Below, piece after piece: positions 1-7,990 of a stretch of DNA of 15,094 nucleotides. The position numbers were made by a program, and so were the translations under genes. The DNA is from Bacteroidales bacterium UBA1195 (GTDB lineage: Bacteria > Bacteroidota > Bacteroidia > Bacteroidales > WCHB1-69): assembly GCA_002309855.1 (NCBI GenBank), contig DBYD01000020.1:9270-24363 (forward strand), given 5' to 3'. The notes beneath the pieces are model-generated. The model saw only the letters and a list, made by a program, of their open reading frames with translations, was not told where the DNA came from and did no database searches. Every line of letters starts with the position of its first letter. The stretch's first letter is position 1.

Positions 1-1094
1 TCCTGCTTGTCGCTGTTCTTCTCCTCCTCCTCGTGGTGGTATTTGTAGTCCCCGATCTGCAGGTTGGTGCCGCCGTCAATCTGCGAGATGCCGTATTCGA
101 TGGCCTTCACGCGGAAGGCGGCCTCCTCACGGGCGGTCAGGATCATGCCTGTGTAGGGCACCGCCAGACGGAAGATGGCGATTATTTTTTCAAAGGTGTC
201 GTCGTCAACGAAATACTTTTTGTCGATGTCCAAACCTGACGCATCCTTGATACGCGGGAAGGAGATGGTGTGCGGACCCACATTGAAGCAGGCCTCCAAG
301 TGGTTGGTGTGGCGGATCATGGCCAACACCTCGTAACGCCAGTCGTACAGCCCGAAGAGGATGCCGAGGCCGTTGTCGTCGATGCCGGCCTGCTGGGCAC
401 GGTCCATGGCGGTCAGCCGCCAGTTGTAGTCTCCCTTTTTCGTATTGGCGGGATGGTATTCGTTGTATATTTCAGGGCAATAGGTCTCCTGGAAAATCTG
501 ATAGGTGCCGATCCCTGCCTCCTTCACCACGCGGAAGCCCTCCACATCGAGCGGGGCCGCGTTGATGTTCACACGGCGGATGCTGCCGTTACCCTTCTTG
601 GTGGCGTATGTCACCTTAACGGTGTGTGCGATGAACTCCGGCGAGTATTTCGGCGACTCGCCATAGACCAGGATCAGCCGCTTCTGGCCATCCTCCTCCA
701 AAGCCTCCACGTTGCGGACCAGCTCCTCATCGCTCAAGGTGGTGCGGACCTGCTCCTTGTTGGAGGAACGGAAGCCGCAGTAGCTGCAGTTGTTGACGCA
801 GTAGTTGCCAACATACAAAGGGGCGAACAGCACGATGCGGTTGCCGTAGATGCGGCGTTTCAGCTCGCGTGCGCCCTCCTTGATCTCCTCGACCAGCTGC
901 GGGTCGGTGGTGTTGATGAGGACGGCGGTCTCTTCCAACGTCAGACGGTTCTTGTCCAACGACTTCTGGATAATTTCATGCACACGTTCCGGCGTGCTCA
1001 CCGTCTGGTTGATGTAGTCCCAAATCTCCTGGGAATCGATGAAGGGTTTCCCGACCTCGTCGGGGATGCGGCATTTTTCCGGATTGAATTTCAT
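1..1094 (-). CDS. hydG: [FeFe]-hydrogenase maturase HydG, radical SAM (3' part cut off by window edge)
   Basis: HydG is a cytoplasmic radical SAM tyrosine lyase. It splits tyrosine to supply the CO and cyanide ligands of the H-cluster of [FeFe]-hydrogenase. Read on the minus strand from the ATG at 1094, the frame stays open to the window edge, giving 364 codons. The cluster motif CVNNCSYC (Cys99, Cys103, Cys106) is the radical SAM CX3CX2C site. Further on come QIFQETYCPEIYNEYHPA, RLTAMDRAQQAGIDDNGLG and GPHTISFPRI, which match HydG better than its paralogue ThiH. Family members are about 470 residues, so roughly the last 100 are missing, including the C-terminal auxiliary cluster cysteines. 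The gene lies 30 bp downstream of a TM1266-type regulator, which supports HydG and a shared transcript. HydE, HydF and the hydrogenase itself are not in the window. Confidence 0.93.
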   Translation of the reverse strand, partial: MKFNPEKCRIPDEVGKPFIDSQEIWDYINQTVSTPERVHEIIQKSLDKNRLTLEETAVLINTTDPQLVEEIKEGARELKRRIYGNRIVLFAPLYVGNYCVNNCSYCGFRSSNKEQVRTTLSDEELVRNVEALEEDGQKRLILVYGESPKYSPEFIAHTVKVTYATKKGNGSIRRVNINAAPLDVEGFRVVKEAGIGTYQIFQETYCPEIYNEYHPANTKKGDYNWRLTAMDRAQQAGIDDNGLGILFGLYDWRYEVLAMIRHTNHLEACFNVGPHTISFPRIKDASGLDIDKKYFVDDDTFEKIIAIFRLAVPYTGMILTAREEAAFRVKAIEYGISQIDGGTNLQIGDYKYHHEEEEKNSDKQ

Positions 1095-1124
1095 GTCTCT
1101 GTTTTTTTAACGGTTTCAGAATAA

Positions 1125-1373
1125 TCACAATGTTTTCGACACGGCCGTCTTCACCTCGACACCGCCGATTCTGCCCAATTTTCCGGAAAGCGAGTTGATT
1201 TGGTCCATATCCCCCTCCACAATCAGGGAGATCACCGCCACAGGACGGTCGCGGAACGGTAGCCCCTGCCGCGCCGCCACCACCTCCGCATAGCTCGAAA
1301 TTATTCCGTTAATCTGCGAGGTTACAGAGCGGTCTGTCACCAATACCGTTATGGTTCCTATTCGCTTTTCCAT
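1125..1373 (-). CDS. TM1266-family iron-only hydrogenase system putative regulator
   Basis: This is a complete 82-residue protein. It begins MEKRIGTITVLVTDRS and contains VAVISLIVEGDMDQINSLSGKLGRIGGVEVKT. The beta-alpha-beta-beta-alpha-beta pattern, the length and the ending match the small ferredoxin-like (ACT/NikR-C-like) family called TM1266 or iron-only hydrogenase system putative regulator. Genes of this family usually sit beside hydE, hydF or hydG, as here, where hydG starts 30 bp downstream on the same strand. The family is thought to sense or regulate hydrogenase maturation, but no DNA-binding domain is visible and the real role is not established. The start ATG at 1373 is the only good one, since the conserved beta strand begins at residue 5. 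A TACTTTTG box lies about 40 bp upstream. Confidence 0.85.
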   Translation of the reverse strand: MEKRIGTITVLVTDRSVTSQINGIISSYAEVVAARQGLPFRDRPVAVISLIVEGDMDQINSLSGKLGRIGGVEVKTAVSKTL

Positions 1374-1412
1374 CAGTTGCGCTTTTGGATCAGGTCATGT
1401 TGAAAAACGGTG

Positions 1413-1420
1413 CAAAAGTA
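1413..1420 (-). promoter_or_regulatory. Candidate -7 box (TACTTTTG) for the hydrogenase maturation genes
   Basis: The minus strand reads TACTTTTGCA, an exact match to the Bacteroidetes -7 pattern TAnnTTTG. Transcription would begin near 1405, giving a leader of about 30 bases before the ATG at 1373. No TTG was found at the usual 19-21 base distance upstream (the nearest is about 30 bases away), so the call rests on the -7 box and its position. Confidence 0.5.
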
Positions 1421-1499
1421 GTCAAAAAAGGGACATCCCTGCTATATGAACAACTTTTTTTTTACAGCAGACCATTGGTTCTCCCCTATAACTCACAAT

Positions 1500-2666
1500 C
1501 TATTCAGACAATGCCGATTTCACAATATCACAAAAACTTTCACTGGAAAAATGCCTTGTCACATTCAGACAGGCCGAATCCGATATGGCGTGATTTTTCT
1601 CCGGATCAATCAATAAGTCAACGGCTTTTTCGGCAAACTCCTCATCTGTCTCCGCCAACAGAAAATCTTTGTCGGGCAAAAAATAAGCGCCGAAACCCCT
1701 CATTCCGAATGGAGTTGACACCAATGGGCGCCGCATTTTCATTGCCTCCAAAGCTTTAATGCTTGTACCGGCACCCTGGTAAATCGGAACGACAACCATC
1801 CTGCAGTTTTCGTATTCCCTTTCAATATCCTCAACAAATCCCACACACTCCACCCCAGCAATGGCATTATAACGATTCATCAATTCCAAATCGAAGAACT
1901 TCCCGACAACTCTAAATCTGACATCCGGAACCTTTAATCTGATTATGGGGAAAATTTTTTGAACAAAATGCTCAAGACCTATACGATTTGGATAATAACC
2001 CATTCCTCCTACAAACAGTATTCGTTCCGGAACCTTGTGGAAATCCACATTCCCTGATAGGCCGGAAACGGGAGATACATTAGGCAAATATCTGGAGTTC
2101 CGGTATTTTACTTGATCCGGATTGGAATAAAACGACAGCTTTATTCCACGCGACACCTTGTCAACCATCTTCTGGACCAATACTGACTGGATTCTTATAA
2201 ACATCCTGTTTCTCCAACTTCCGGCACAGACAGCTCGCGAACGTATTGATTCTCTTGGAGAATCGTCAACATCAATCACAAGACGCTCCGCATATTTAAG
2301 TAATCCGCACTCACATGCCTGATAATAATATCTTACAACAATAACATCATAATTCCCCTTCTTCACAAACGAGTCCACAACCTCCTCTTTACCAGCATTC
2401 TTTTCATAATAATTATATGGGTTCTTCGGATCCAATAATTGCATCAGTTTGCCAAACCTGCTCTCCTTATGGCTATGATCAGAATCCAACAGTCCATTAT
2501 ATATGACATTAACGCCTTCGACGGCGCACCTCTCCCTCTCGTGAAAAGAAATCACATCCACATTGCCGGTCAGCGATAAAGCCTTAAGCATCATAATTGT
2601 TCGAACTGCCCCCCCACTATCGGTTTTCCCTATCGACAATTTACTGTTTACAAATAAAATATTCAT
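1500..2666 (-). CDS. Glycosyltransferase, GT4-like (GT-B fold)
   Basis: From the ATG at 2666 the product is 388 residues and begins MNILFVNSKLSIGKTDSGGA, the first beta strand and glycine loop of a GT-B glycosyltransferase. The C-terminal half shows LFVGGMGYYPNRIGLEHF (about 217-234), then GFVEDI (about 276), then VPIYQGAGTSIKALEAM with PLVSTPFGMRGF (about 293-325). That last block is the sugar-nucleotide binding region of GT4 enzymes with its conserved glutamate. The enzyme probably adds a sugar to an envelope glycan; donor and acceptor cannot be read from the sequence. Upstream in-frame ATGs at 2690, 2699 and 2753 exist, but they would add residues ahead of a typical family start. No other glycan gene is nearby and the gene is AT-richer than the genes at 2838-8899, so it may have been acquired separately. 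A weak TACGTTTT box at 2700-2707 could drive it. Confidence 0.85.
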   Translation of the reverse strand: MNILFVNSKLSIGKTDSGGAVRTIMMLKALSLTGNVDVISFHERERCAVEGVNVIYNGLLDSDHSHKESRFGKLMQLLDPKNPYNYYEKNAGKEEVVDSFVKKGNYDVIVVRYYYQACECGLLKYAERLVIDVDDSPRESIRSRAVCAGSWRNRMFIRIQSVLVQKMVDKVSRGIKLSFYSNPDQVKYRNSRYLPNVSPVSGLSGNVDFHKVPERILFVGGMGYYPNRIGLEHFVQKIFPIIRLKVPDVRFRVVGKFFDLELMNRYNAIAGVECVGFVEDIEREYENCRMVVVPIYQGAGTSIKALEAMKMRRPLVSTPFGMRGFGAYFLPDKDFLLAETDEEFAEKAVDLLIDPEKNHAISDSACLNVTRHFSSESFCDIVKSALSE

Positions 2667-2795
2667 CCCTGAATCCGCATTAAAAGACATATCCTTCATA
2701 AAACGTAAAAGCAGGGCGAAAATTGCAGGCAGGCAAAAAAATGAAGGGGTCAAGTTTTTTTCCGGACGGTATGGAATCCGTATTGCGATTTCATG

Positions 2796-2803
2796 TATAT
2801 TTG
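2796..2803 (+). promoter_or_regulatory. Candidate -7 box (TATATTTG) for the six-gene plus-strand unit
   Basis: TATATTTGCA matches the Bacteroidetes TAnnTTTG -7 element exactly and lies in an AT-rich gap between divergent genes. A start near 2810 would leave a leader of about 28 bases before the ATG at 2838. No convincing TTG is present at 19-21 bases upstream. No other equally good box was noticed in the short gaps between the next five genes, so this could serve the whole unit to 8899. Confidence 0.5.
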
Positions 2804-2837
2804 CATTTTGTTACCGAAGTATAATTAAATCTGTCTT

Positions 2838-3980
2838 ATGAAGAAAATTTATATTATTACTGTACTGATACTCTTATCCGGTGGCCTGCTGGCCCAGGCA
2901 CCGAAAAAACCGGAGAAACAACCGAAAGCGCCTAAGGAGGCTGTTGAAAAGCCGAAAAAGGAAACTGCGGCCAAACCGAAAAAGGAGACACCTGCAAAAC
3001 CGAAAAAGGAGACGGCCGAAAAACCCAAGAAGGAGACGGCTGAAAATCCGAAGCCAGAAAATAAAAAGGAGTTTGTCATTCCCACAGGCTATGACAGGGT
3101 CGGCACCCCACACGCCTTCAAAAAGGGCTGGTGCGAAGTGGAGCGCAACCGCAAGATCGGCTTCACCAACGAAAGCGGGCAGGAGGTTGTCCCCACCCGC
3201 TACGACATGGTCGATCCCTTCAACGCCTACAGAAAGGGTTGGGCCATGGTTCATCTGAACAAAAAAATCGGCTTCATCAACGAGGATGGGAAAGAGATCA
3301 CCCCGCCGATGTATGACGAGGTCAAGCCGTTCGGGCAGTACCGCAAGGACTGGGGCATGGTGGTCATGAACAACCGTTTCGGATTCATTGACAAAACCGG
3401 AAGGGAAATCACACCGCCAATTTACGATGAAGTGAAGCCGTTCGGACAATACAAGTCGGGATGGGGCATGGTGGTCCGCAAGGATAAGACCGGCTTTATC
3501 GATGCGGCAGGCAAGGAGATTGTCGCCCCGAAATACGATGTCGTGGATCCGTTCGGAGGCATCAGGAAGGATTGGGCAATGGTGCATCTTAACGAAAAAA
3601 TCGGCTTCATCGATGCCACAGGCAAGGAGATCATACCTCCGCTGTATGATGAGGTGGAGCCATTCGGCCCGTACCGCACCGACTGGGCGGTCGTCTACCT
3701 GAACAAGAAAATCGGTTTCATCAACACGAAGGGGGTTGTCGTCAACCCGCAATACGATGAGGTGGAGTTTTTCGGAGTGTACAAGGAGGACTGGGCCTTA
3801 GTGACCAAAAATGGGAAATACGGCTTCATCAACGCCCAGGGCATTGAGGTGGTCAAGGCGGTGTACGACGAAATCGGCTTTTTCGACGCGGAGAAGCCCG
3901 ACCTTGCCCGCGTGGTTGAAAACGGACAGGAGTACTTCATAAACAAGCACGGGAAAAAAGCGAAACTGAAAGATGAATAA
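2838..3980 (+). CDS. Secreted WG-repeat protein with Lys/Pro-rich spacer
   Basis: The 380-residue product starts with a clear signal peptide (MKKIYIITVLILLSGGLLAQ, cleavage near residue 20-21), so it is exported. Residues 22-77 are a charged, disordered spacer of lysine, proline and glutamate with four KPKKETxx octads. From residue 85 come about eight repeats of 36-38 residues with the pattern YDEV-PFG-YRxDWxMVxxNxKxGFIxxxGKEIxPP. This is the WG repeat (WG_beta_rep), a beta-rich fold found in many Bacteroidetes surface proteins, usually taken as a binding module. No catalytic motif is visible and the function is unknown. There is no lipobox and no T9SS sorting domain, so it is probably periplasmic; the basic spacer could contact peptidoglycan or other polyanions (inference). 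Its stop overlaps the next gene's start by 8 bases, which implies co-translation with the C69 dipeptidase. Confidence 0.87.
   Translation: MKKIYIITVLILLSGGLLAQAPKKPEKQPKAPKEAVEKPKKETAAKPKKETPAKPKKETAEKPKKETAENPKPENKKEFVIPTGYDRVGTPHAFKKGWCEVERNRKIGFTNESGQEVVPTRYDMVDPFNAYRKGWAMVHLNKKIGFINEDGKEITPPMYDEVKPFGQYRKDWGMVVMNNRFGFIDKTGREITPPIYDEVKPFGQYKSGWGMVVRKDKTGFIDAAGKEIVAPKYDVVDPFGGIRKDWAMVHLNEKIGFIDATGKEIIPPLYDEVEPFGPYRTDWAVVYLNKKIGFINTKGVVVNPQYDEVEFFGVYKEDWALVTKNGKYGFINAQGIEVVKAVYDEIGFFDAEKPDLARVVENGQEYFINKHGKKAKLKDE
2949..3044 (+). repeat. Four tandem 24-bp units encoding KPKKETxx
   Basis: Four in-frame 24-base units, each built on aa(a/g)cc(g/c)aa(a/g)aaggaga, encode KPKKETAA, KPKKETPA, KPKKETAE and KPKKETAE (residues 38-69 of the WG protein). 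Two are nearly identical and the others differ mostly at third codon positions. The array could change length by slippage without breaking the frame, altering spacer length only. Confidence 0.8.
3090..3956 (+). repeat. WG-repeat coding array, about eight units of 108-114 bp
   Basis: Each unit begins with a YD(E/V/M/R)V codon block and carries a central W(G/A/C)MV block and a GFI block. Units three and four are the most alike (YDEVKPFGQYRKDWGMVV versus YDEVKPFGQYKSGWGMVV), and their DNA is also close, which points to duplication within the gene. The last unit is divergent (YDEIGFFDAEKPDLARVV) and probably caps the array. Confidence 0.75.
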
Positions 3981-5562
3981 CATACGACTGCTGCTGCTTG
4001 GCGCGGCATACATTTTCGCCTTCGGCACCCTGCCGGCGCAGACCGACATCCCGTTCAATGACGAATGCACCACCATAACCGTAGGCAAAAAAGCCTCCGA
4101 CGACGGTTCGGTGCGCACCTCCCACACGGACGACAGCCACCGTTCCCGCACCGACATCAGTGTGGTGCCGGCGCAGGACCATCCGAAGGGGGCGACCGTC
4201 ACCATGATGTGGCGGCGTTGGGCCAAAGCGGGTTCCACACCCATGCCCTCCTATCAGGATGTCCCCATCGGGACGATTCCGCAGGTGCCGCACACCTTCA
4301 AATATTTCAACACAGCCTACCCCTGCCTGAACGAGCACCAGTTAGCCATCGGCGAATCGACCATCGGCGGGCGGGCCACTTTGAAATCCGATAGCGGCCT
4401 CATCGAATGCCAGACGCTCTGCATGCTGCTGATGCAGCGCTGCAGCACCGCCCGCGACGCCATCCGCACTGCTGACACCCTAACAAAAAAATATGGTTGG
4501 CGCGATGCAGGCGAATGCCTCACCATTGCCGACCGCAACGAGGTGTGGCATCTTGAAATCTACGGCCCGGGCAAAGGGCGGCGCGGTGCTCTCTGGGTGG
4601 CGCAGCGCGTGCCGGACGACCACATCGCCGTCAATGCCAACGCCAGCACCATCAAGGAGATCGACCCTAAGAACAGCGACTATTTCCTCTGCTCCGACAA
4701 CATTTACCAATTGGCTTTGGACAGCGGCTGGTGGAAAGAGGGCGAACCCTTCCGCTTCTGCTACGTGTATGCGCCGGAGTCGCGCAAGCTGATTGCCGCC
4801 CGCCGACGCGAATGGCGGGTGTTCGACCTGCTGGCCCCCTCGCTGAAACTGGACCCCAACATGGAGAACTACCCCTTCTCCGTCAAACCGGACACCTTGG
4901 TAAGCATGGAGGCGATGATGCGTGTGTTCCGCGATTTCTATGAAGGCACCCCTTACGACCTGCGGAAAAACATCACCGTGGCCGGAAAGGATGGGAAAAT
5001 GGAGATTTCACCCATGGCCAACCCCTTCATGGGCATTGACGAACTGAAGCTGCACAAGGTCAACGGCGGCTGGCACCAGTACGGCGAACGCTGCATTGCG
5101 GTCCGCTTCACCGTATATGGCACAATAATCCAGTGCCGCGACTGGCTTCCGGATGAGATCGGCGGCCTGCTCTGGTTCGCGTTGGACAATGTCGCGTCAT
5201 CGGTGTACGTCCCGATTTACGCGGGCGTGACCGACCTGCCATCAACATACAAGACCGATGCGCGGCTCACAGGCTTCAGCAAGGAGGCGGCATGGTGGGG
5301 TTTCAACCGCGTTGGCACCCTGGCGATGCAGCGTTGGGGCGACATGCGCAGGGACATTGAGGCGGTGTGGAAACCGTTTGAAAAGAACCTGCTGCAGCAG
5401 CAACCCTCCATTGAGGCGGAGGCCCTGCAGCTCTACCGGAAAAACCCGAAAAAATGCGCCGCCTTCCTGACCGGCTACACCAACGAATGGTGCGACAAGG
5501 CCGTTGAGGCGGCCTGGAAGCTGGGCGACGACATCTGGACACGTTACGATGAACTCTGGTAA
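3973..5562 (+). CDS. Secreted C69-family dipeptidase
   Basis: Peptidases of family C69 (PepD-like, Ntn-hydrolase fold) cut dipeptides from the N-terminus or hydrolyse free dipeptides. This 529-residue protein has a signal peptide (residues 1-23, ending LPAQ). It is followed by the family hallmark NDECTTITVGKKASDDGS, in which Cys32 is the expected nucleophile exposed by processing. Other family-like stretches are PSYQDVPIGTIPQVPHTF, NEHQLAIGESTIGGRA (about 115-130), CLTIADRNEVWHLEI, VPDDHIAVNANASTI and the late GFSKEAAWWGFNRVGTLAMQRW. Length fits the Bacteroidetes secreted branch. The protein probably works in the periplasm or outside the cell, releasing amino acids from peptides, perhaps including cell-wall peptides given the NamZ-type gene downstream (inference). 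The start overlaps the WG gene by 8 bases, and purN follows after 10 bases. Confidence 0.88.
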   Translation: MNNIRLLLLGAAYIFAFGTLPAQTDIPFNDECTTITVGKKASDDGSVRTSHTDDSHRSRTDISVVPAQDHPKGATVTMMWRRWAKAGSTPMPSYQDVPIGTIPQVPHTFKYFNTAYPCLNEHQLAIGESTIGGRATLKSDSGLIECQTLCMLLMQRCSTARDAIRTADTLTKKYGWRDAGECLTIADRNEVWHLEIYGPGKGRRGALWVAQRVPDDHIAVNANASTIKEIDPKNSDYFLCSDNIYQLALDSGWWKEGEPFRFCYVYAPESRKLIAARRREWRVFDLLAPSLKLDPNMENYPFSVKPDTLVSMEAMMRVFRDFYEGTPYDLRKNITVAGKDGKMEISPMANPFMGIDELKLHKVNGGWHQYGERCIAVRFTVYGTIIQCRDWLPDEIGGLLWFALDNVASSVYVPIYAGVTDLPSTYKTDARLTGFSKEAAWWGFNRVGTLAMQRWGDMRRDIEAVWKPFEKNLLQQQPSIEAEALQLYRKNPKKCAAFLTGYTNEWCDKAVEAAWKLGDDIWTRYDELW

Positions 5563-5572
5563 AAAAATTGAA

Positions 5573-6139
5573 ATGAAAAACATAGTTATATTTGCCTCCG
5601 GCAACGGCACCAACGCGCAATGCATAGCCGAATATTTCAAAGACCGGAACGACGTGCGCATCCCGCTGCTGCTATGCAACAAAAAGAACGCCTATGTGTT
5701 CGAGAGGGCCAGGAATCTTGGCATACCCTCCCGGCTGGTCACGCGGGAGGAATTCCATTCCGACAGCCTTACGGAGGAGCTGCTGCAGATTCCCGCCGAC
5801 CTGATTGTGCTGGCAGGTTTCCTGTGGCTTGTTCCGGAAAAGATGGTCAGGGCGTTCCCGAAACGCATCGTCAACATACACCCAGCACTGCTGCCCAAAT
5901 ACGGCGGCAAAGGGATGTACGGCGACCGCGTGCATGAGGCGGTGATTGCCGCGAAAGAAAAACAGTCCGGCATCACCATCCATCTGATTGACGAGGAATA
6001 CGACAAGGGGACAACCCTGTTCCAGGCAACCTGCACTGTGGAGGCGTCGGACACCCCCGACAGCCTTGCACAAAAAATCCATGCGCTGGAGCACCGCCAT
6101 TTCCCCGAAGTGATTGACCGTTATCTGCAAACGCTATGA
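5573..6139 (+). CDS. purN: Phosphoribosylglycinamide formyltransferase (GAR transformylase)
   Basis: PurN transfers a formyl group from 10-formyltetrahydrofolate to glycinamide ribonucleotide, the third step of de novo purine synthesis, in the cytoplasm. The 188-residue product has the phosphate loop ASGNGTNAQ (residues 8-16) and the catalytic block VNIHPALLPKYGGKGMYG. Asn101 and His103 match the active-site Asn and His, and Asp144 in IDEEYDKGTTL matches the catalytic aspartate. The start ATG at 5573 places the first beta strand (MKNIVIFASG) at the N-terminus. An earlier in-frame ATG at 5504 would add 23 unrelated residues inside the C69 gene. The stop overlaps the next start in ATGA, so the two are translationally coupled. 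No other purine gene is nearby, so purN here is a stand-alone copy inside a mainly envelope-related unit. Confidence 0.93.
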   Translation: MKNIVIFASGNGTNAQCIAEYFKDRNDVRIPLLLCNKKNAYVFERARNLGIPSRLVTREEFHSDSLTEELLQIPADLIVLAGFLWLVPEKMVRAFPKRIVNIHPALLPKYGGKGMYGDRVHEAVIAAKEKQSGITIHLIDEEYDKGTTLFQATCTVEASDTPDSLAQKIHALEHRHFPEVIDRYLQTL

Positions 6140-7371
6140 TCCGGCACAACCTTCTGCTGATATTGGTCCCACTGCTGCTTTGCGGATGCACGCACGCGCA
6201 ACCGACCGAACCGCCGGTCATGGGCAAATACCGCATCCTCCTCCGCGACGTGACCGACAAGGATATCAGGGTCGGGGCGGCACGCACCCAAATTTACCTT
6301 CCGTACCTGCAAGGGAAAAAGGTGGCTGTCTGCGCCAACCATACAGCCATGGTGGGCGGGACACACCTTGTGGACACGCTGCACAGCCTTGGGGTTGACA
6401 TTGTGAGGATTTTCGCTCCGGAGCACGGTTTCCGCGGTGAGGCGGAAGCTGGGAAAACAATTGCCGACGGCAAGGACACCCGCACCGGCATCCCGATTGT
6501 ATCACTTTACGGAAAGCACAAGAAACCGACACCGGAGGACATGCAGGGCATACAGGTGGTGATTTTCGACATCCAGGATGTCGGGGCACGTTTCTACACA
6601 TATATCTCCACTCTTCACTATCTGATGGAGGCCGCAGCCGAAAACAACGTGAAGCTGCTGGTGCTTGACCGTCCCAACCCGAACGGCTTCTGGGTGGAGG
6701 GGCCGGTGCTTGACCGCAAATACGCCTCATTTGTCGGTATGGACCCCATTCCGGTCGTACACGGCATGACCGTCGGGGAATACGCCTTGATGCTCAATGG
6801 GGAGAAATGGCTGGAAAACGGTGTGCAGTGCGACTTAAAAATTGTGAATGTGGAGCGGTACGACCACGCTCTGCGCTACCAGCTGCCAATCGCGCCTTCG
6901 CCAAACCTGCCATCAATGGAGGCGGTCTACCTCTACCCCACACTCTGCCTGTTTGAAGGCACGCCGCTGAGCGTCGGTCGCGGCACGGACAAGCCATTCC
7001 GGCTGCTCGGCTATCCGGGATGTCCGGACGGCACGACCCGGTTCACTCCCGTAAGCAAACCGGGAATCGCGGCGCACCCTCCGTTCGAGAACCGCGCCTG
7101 CGACGGCTTCGACTTGAGCGACTTCTCACTCAAGGTAATGAAGAACAAACCGTTCCTGCATATCGACCTGCTGATTGAAATGTACCGCAGCTATCCGGAC
7201 AAGCAGAAATTTTTCCTGCCGGTCTTCACAAAACTTGCAGGAAGCCCGCAATTGCAGAATCAGATTGAAGCCGGACTTACCGCCGAACAGATAAGGGAAT
7301 CATGGCAGGAAGATCTGGTGGCCTTCAAGAAGATACGGAAAAAATACCTGTTGTACCCCGATTTTGAATAG
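6136..7371 (+). CDS. namZ: DUF1343 lipoprotein, NamZ-type exo-beta-N-acetylmuramidase (GH171-like)
   Basis: Proteins with DUF1343 include NamZ, an exo-lytic enzyme that removes N-acetylmuramic acid from the non-reducing ends of peptidoglycan fragments. The 411-residue product begins with a hydrophobic signal ending LLCGC, a lipobox with Cys18 as the lipidated residue, so it should be membrane-anchored. Family motifs are FAPEHGFRGEAEAG (93-106), FDIQDVGARFYTYISTL (144-160), LDRPNPNG (177-184), SPNLPS (255-260) and FEGTPLSVGRGTDKPF (273-288). The first of these is the proposed active-site region, and Glu96 is the likely acidic residue. It probably degrades wall fragments for recycling or scavenging. 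The gene overlaps purN by 4 bases and sits 1 base before the PAP2 gene. Family assignment is firm; the exact substrate is inferred. Confidence 0.88.
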   Translation: MIRHNLLLILVPLLLCGCTHAQPTEPPVMGKYRILLRDVTDKDIRVGAARTQIYLPYLQGKKVAVCANHTAMVGGTHLVDTLHSLGVDIVRIFAPEHGFRGEAEAGKTIADGKDTRTGIPIVSLYGKHKKPTPEDMQGIQVVIFDIQDVGARFYTYISTLHYLMEAAAENNVKLLVLDRPNPNGFWVEGPVLDRKYASFVGMDPIPVVHGMTVGEYALMLNGEKWLENGVQCDLKIVNVERYDHALRYQLPIAPSPNLPSMEAVYLYPTLCLFEGTPLSVGRGTDKPFRLLGYPGCPDGTTRFTPVSKPGIAAHPPFENRACDGFDLSDFSLKVMKNKPFLHIDLLIEMYRSYPDKQKFFLPVFTKLAGSPQLQNQIEAGLTAEQIRESWQEDLVAFKKIRKKYLLYPDFE

Positions 7372-7372
7372 C

Positions 7373-7966
7373 ATGGAGGCATTGAGGAGCATCGATCTGG
7401 ACATTTTCTTCTGGATAAACGGACACCACACCCCGTTTCTGGATGCGGTGATGTATCCGCTGACACACATCGGATACTGGCTGCCGCTCATCCTCCTCGC
7501 GCTTTTTTTCCTTTTCAGGCACTACAGGAAAAAAACATGGGTGCCGCTGCTCCTTTTCGCGCTCTGCATACTCTGCACCGACCGCACTTCGGTGTTGATA
7601 AAGAACCAGGTGCAGCGTCCCCGCCCCACTCACAATACGGAAATAATGGAGATGGTGCATGTGCACACCTATGCCGATGGCAGCGAGTACCGCGGAGGGC
7701 ATTACAGCTTCCCCTCCTCACACGCGGCCAACAGTTTCGGCCTGACGGTGCTGCTTATCGCCTTTTTCCTCCCCATCACACGCCACGCATGGTGGATTTT
7801 CCCCTTATGGGCGCTTATCTTCTGCTATACGCGCATGTACCTGGGCGTGCACTACCCTTCCGACATTTTTTGCGGAGCGGTGCTCGGACTGGTTTGCGGC
7901 AGCATGGTGCTGCTGCTGTACCGCCTTGGCGGGCGAATAAGGAAACGACAAATTGACAATCAATAA
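7373..7966 (+). CDS. PAP2-family membrane phosphatase
   Basis: This 197-residue integral membrane protein has the three phosphatidic-acid-phosphatase type 2 motifs. They are KNQVQRPRP (K-x6-RP, Lys77, Arg84, Pro85), PSSH (114-117, catalytic His117), and TRMYLGVHYPSD (Arg154, His160, Asp164, with Thr153 in place of the usual Ser). About five hydrophobic spans are visible near 37-49, 56-70, 121-135, 139-152 and 166-183. Such enzymes dephosphorylate lipid phosphates, for example undecaprenyl pyrophosphate (carrier recycling) or lipid A; which one cannot be decided here. The first ATG at 7373 is preferred, although an in-frame TTG at 7364 overlaps the upstream gene. Placement 1 base after the NamZ-type gene fits an envelope role. 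Confidence 0.9.
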   Translation: MEALRSIDLDIFFWINGHHTPFLDAVMYPLTHIGYWLPLILLALFFLFRHYRKKTWVPLLLFALCILCTDRTSVLIKNQVQRPRPTHNTEIMEMVHVHTYADGSEYRGGHYSFPSSHAANSFGLTVLLIAFFLPITRHAWWIFPLWALIFCYTRMYLGVHYPSDIFCGAVLGLVCGSMVLLLYRLGGRIRKRQIDNQ

Positions 7967-7990
7967 ATAATCATTTAAATATTTTATAAG

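Noticed and set aside
1..1094. ThiH (thiamine tyrosine lyase) instead of HydG
   Set aside because: The FQETY/RLTAMDRAQQAGIDD/GPHTISFPRI blocks and the adjacent TM1266-type gene favour HydG; no thiamine gene is present.
270..1124. 284-codon plus-strand open frame
   Set aside because: It is antisense to hydG, whose protein matches a known family with its cluster motif. The antisense product has no family features.
2874..3752. 292-codon minus-strand open frame
   Set aside because: It is antisense to the WG-repeat gene. Its apparent repeats only mirror the WG units.
2949..3956. Regular repeats resembling a CRISPR array
   Set aside because: The repeats are in frame, encode KPKKETxx and WG units, have no unique spacers and vary at third codon positions.
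5504..5572. Earlier in-frame start for purN
   Set aside because: It would add 23 residues with no family match, overlapping the C69 gene. The glycine loop normally lies near the N-terminus, as with the start at 5573.
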